In this document: piece by piece, positions 23,001 to 24,499 of the stretch
Layout of the letters: every line of letters starts with the position of its first letter
Position numbering within the stretch: position 1 is the first letter of the stretch
Assembly: GCF_009725235.1 (NCBI RefSeq)
Contig: NZ_WJFC01000197.1
Coordinates: forward strand, 1-24,499
Direction of reading: 5' to 3'
Source of the DNA: Scytonema sp. UIC 10036
GTDB taxonomy: Bacteria; Cyanobacteriota; Cyanobacteriia; Cyanobacteriales; Nostocaceae
Length of the DNA stretch: 24,499 nt
Notes under the pieces: model-generated
What the model saw: only the letters and a program-made list of their open reading frames with translations
Told to the model about the DNA's origin: nothing
Database searches by the model: none
Made by a program: the position numbers and the translations under genes

Positions 23001-23664
23001 TGGATACTGTTGGTTCAGCATAAATGACTTCTGTGGTCATCACCTCTGCCACTTTTTGAAACTTAAATATGTCCGTGGGCTGCAAACTACGCTGAATACT
23101 ATCTGGGGTCACGATTCCCAGCAGCTGACCATCATCAGTTACGATTGGTAAGTGAGAAATGCGACGCTTGTGGCAAAAGTTGACTACTGTTAAAAGATCC
23201 TGACACTCAGAGTCACTTAAGGTAATCAAATGTGGTGCGATCGCATCAGCAACTTTCAGCCTCTTCCAGTTCAGATCTGAGGCGACACACTTGACAAGAT
23301 CGCGCTCAGTGACCACCCCTACTAGCTGTTGCGCCTCTGTCATGACCAATACACAATGAGTTGGTATGTCGTCTTTCCTAGATACGAGATCTGAAATCTC
23401 TAATTGATGAAATATAGGCAGGGTACTGCTAAAACCTATCTGACCTAATAGAGGTATAATATCAACCAAGGGAGTTCCAGGCGTAACGATTGATAGGCGA
23501 GACGAGATCGTGGCATTCTCTAAAGCGAAAGTGGACATGAGCAAGTTATTATAAGGTGGCATAGCAAAAATAGAATGATGCTTATTTAAGGAAGGACACA
23601 AGCCCCTATCTTCTGATTTCTTGTGTTTTTCATACAAGTAAAGATGTTTTACTGCTCTCATCAT
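20014..23664 (-). CDS. CBS-PAS-GAF sensor histidine kinase
   Basis: 1216 residues, soluble. Four CBS motifs (about 60-195 and 205-330), a coiled linker, PAS (425-535), PAS (540-655), GAF (665-840), PAS (845-965), HisKA with SHEFRTPL (H992), and HATPase with N1110, DRGIGIP (1138-1144) and GTGLGLA (1166-1172). It has no receiver, so phosphate must go to a separate regulator. The GAF has no Cys-His bilin motif; its ligand is unknown. The start is uncertain: ATG 23664 has a weak GGA, but alignment with the other CBS kinase of this window favours Met35 (23562) or Met43 (23538, MSTFALENATI). It is first in the H-NOX operon. The CBS module and second PAS resemble the N-terminus and fourth PAS of the hybrid kinase at 8534. 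Confidence 0.93.
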   Translation of the reverse strand: MMRAVKHLYLYEKHKKSEDRGLCPSLNKHHSIFAMPPYNNLLMSTFALENATISSRLSIVTPGTPLVDIIPLLGQIGFSSTLPIFHQLEISDLVSRKDDIPTHCVLVMTEAQQLVGVVTERDLVKCVASDLNWKRLKVADAIAPHLITLSDSECQDLLTVVNFCHKRRISHLPIVTDDGQLLGIVTPDSIQRSLQPTDIFKFQKVAEVMTTEVIYAEPTVSILELTQLMVRYRVSSVVIAEETTENQLVPVGIVTERDIVKLLAQELNLTLSVPIGSVPLLCLNPEDSLLTAREHMLSEQVQQLVVSGDRGELLGTISQTHLLQILYTARLCSSTQMQPIAYQPESEVGLLQSLNPKMEKRVEAQTAKHPIPVRFYQQSKVELTETQAAWKKQTCSISDFQGINAQLKQEIFERLRAEAELQTAKDKLQVVLDAVPAFVSWISSDLKYLGVNGHLAKAFNKPQEDFIGKPFGFLQHSLEFHEFASNVFATTSDTATHEMSVQIDGSQRNYFIVAQKYAQQTAAVLIGIDITDSKHTEKQLQRQLAAVEAATDGIAILDGNSQYIYLNKAYVQLFGYDSAVELFGKTWGELYYTTGNSQFQQDILPILKQKGYWQGETIGKKRDGSTFAGEASLTMIEDGNFICVTRDITERKQIEAERDRLLAESRYNQALLSGQNHFLEMVATGTPLSEALSFLALLIEEQSDEGICCILQVDQKSNKLCSPVAPSLPQTYLHALDKGIPIVPIGASSGTAAYRQKTVIVSDIANDPLWDNFTDFRDLALSYKLKSCWSMPIFASNGDVVGTLTMYYRTPRFPNEQDTTLLLACSRLGGIAIERHISEIALRESEQKYRSVVDTVKEIIFQRDKDGLWTFLNPAWTEITGFSVEESLGTNFLNYIHPDDRQQILELCQILTHSHRDCSRHEVRYLTKDGSFRWMEVFARLIRDASGVTLGTSGTLNDITQRKQAEQELRKALEKEKELNQLKSRFVSMTSHEFRTPLTTIMGTTELLKHYSNQWNEDKKLVYFDRIHTAVNRMTQMLDDVLLLGKVEAGKWDFYPIWINLVNFCNSLIEELQLTAQAEHKIILTIEGEPTDAYIDEKLLTHILNNLLSNAIKYSPLGGNVRFSLIFLDREIVFQVQDRGIGIPKEDQKHLFEGFYRAHNVGKISGTGLGLAIVKKAVELHKGKITVNSEVGVGTTFTVTILKDSRIKDNEGNKLD

Positions 23665-23846
23665 GCATTTTCCGCGTCTATTTAGACATCGTGATATATT
23701 CGGGAAAAATTCTGGGGCTATTACGGAAATTTTTCGTATATTTACTGTCAGTGCATGATGGTATGCGTTGGTTGGCAGAATGGGTATATGCGATCGGTAT
23801 TGAATGTTGTATTTAATGAATTATCCTGAAAAGGGAGTTTTAATAA

Positions 23847-23942
23847 TTGGCTATTTTCAACGAAGATTTATTTGATGGATTTAGTTATCTTTTTAGAAAG
23901 ATTGTTGCTCTAAAAATTATTCTTCTAACTGAAAACACATGA
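23847..23942 (+). CDS. Candidate 31-residue ORF coupled to the next gene
   Basis: A TTG at 23847, 9 nt after GGGAG (23833-23837), opens 31 codons: MAIFNEDLFDGFSYLFRKIV and 11 more, ending in TGA at 23940-23942. That stop overlaps the ATG of the next gene as ATGA, a classical coupling arrangement. The peptide is amphipathic/hydrophobic with no known motif. The Shine-Dalgarno and the exact overlap are the main support; TTG as start and the short length keep confidence moderate. The rest of the 23665-23938 gap has small inverted repeats (23704-23735; 23659-23760) but no other gene. Confidence 0.45.
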   Translation: MAIFNEDLFDGFSYLFRKIVALKIILLTENT

Positions 23943-24400
23943 CTAGCTTTCTTTCTAAATCAGAGATTTTTGTCAACCAGTTTCTTAACAGTCTTCACCC
24001 AGATGTAGCAGATACTTTTACTGAGGCTCAGCTAGAAGCAATAAAAAGAGCATTTGACTCTCGTACTGGTAATAAGGATACTTTAGATCTGGATTTTTCC
24101 AATCTCATTTCAAAACGCGAACTTCATTCAGATACATTAGTACCGCAAAAAGATGAAGTGTATGGTAGTGAAGCAGTAGCTCCCGTAAATAGTTTAGTTG
24201 TCGATACAAGTACTAAAAAAAGTCAAAACTTAGCTAGAATATTAGTGAGTTCAGCACTCATTTTTCTTGCTGTCACCTCTAGTTTTTCTATGTTAGTTAT
24301 GATTAAGAGAAGAATGAATATTAATCTTTTCCCCGATTTTGATTTTCCTGATGAAATTGTTGAGAATACTCTTTGTCCTTCGCGAAAAAGCAGTTTTTAA
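23939..24400 (+). CDS. Hypothetical single-span membrane protein
   Basis: 153 residues of unknown function. The N-terminal 45 residues are helical (FVNQFLNSLHPDVADTFTEA, then LEAIKRAFDSR), followed by a polar linker. One membrane helix (about 99-121) is flanked on its cytoplasmic side by KRR, then comes an acidic tail (FPDFDFPDE). The HPDVA..FT..Q..AI+RAF pattern recalls the beginnings of other small cyanobacterial membrane proteins, but I cannot name the family. The likely topology is N-terminus out or domain-in with a single anchor; not decidable. It is divergently oriented from the H-NOX operon and overlaps the 31-codon ORF by ATGA. Beyond it, 24401-24499 shows no gene. Confidence 0.7.
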   Translation: MTSFLSKSEIFVNQFLNSLHPDVADTFTEAQLEAIKRAFDSRTGNKDTLDLDFSNLISKRELHSDTLVPQKDEVYGSEAVAPVNSLVVDTSTKKSQNLARILVSSALIFLAVTSSFSMLVMIKRRMNINLFPDFDFPDEIVENTLCPSRKSSF

Positions 24401-24499
24401 TCAAAAATATTTACAGAAAAATATAGCAGTTTCAGGTGCATTACATATAATCTTTGAGGATTTTAGAATAATTGATAAACTGAGGTTTTAGTCTTAGTT

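Overview
The window looks like chromosomal DNA from a filamentous (Nostocales-type) cyanobacterium. The palindrome GCGATCGC (HIP1) recurs throughout, the kinases have cyanobacterial architectures, one gene closely resembles the Nostoc H-NOX haem protein, and a GAF domain carries bilin-attachment motifs of cyanobacteriochromes. Almost every intact gene is a signalling gene: about a dozen two-component or cyclic-di-GMP proteins in 24 kb.

Layout. (1) Bases 1-600: a small HPt phosphotransfer protein, then two palindromic dispersed repeats; the second supplies the last codons and the stop of the next gene. (2) 583-8297, all minus strand and probably one transcription unit reading right to left: a REC-wHTH-HPt-REC-REC regulator, a CHASE3-PAS histidine kinase, a CheY-like receiver, two gutted genes (a receiver and a kinase, each keeping only its ends), a REC-GGDEF diguanylate cyclase and a PAS-GGDEF-EAL protein with a degenerate cyclase motif. 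(3) 8534-14341, plus strand: a 1573-residue CBS-GAF-PAS hybrid kinase whose GAF looks like a DXCF-type cyanobacteriochrome, followed 3 nt later by a REC-histidine kinase. (4) 14357-16397: an IS608-like IS200/IS605 element with divergent tnpA and tnpB, ending exactly at the stop codon of the next gene. (5) 16394-23664, minus strand: a five-gene operon of a CBS-PAS-GAF kinase, H-NOX, an HNOBA histidine kinase, a receiver protein and a REC-kinase-like protein whose phospho-acceptor His is replaced by Val. (6) 23847-24400, plus strand: a 31-codon ORF overlapping, by ATGA, an unrecognised single-span membrane protein.

How the parts may work together (inference): region 5 reads as a nitric-oxide phosphorelay with a second CBS/PAS/GAF kinase in the same operon. 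Region 3 would combine light with adenine-nucleotide state. Region 2 would connect a membrane sensor to transcription and to c-di-GMP synthesis and breakdown. The two large CBS kinases of regions 3 and 5 share their N-terminal CBS module and one PAS type, so they are probably ancient paralogues. No rRNA, tRNA or CRISPR array was seen.
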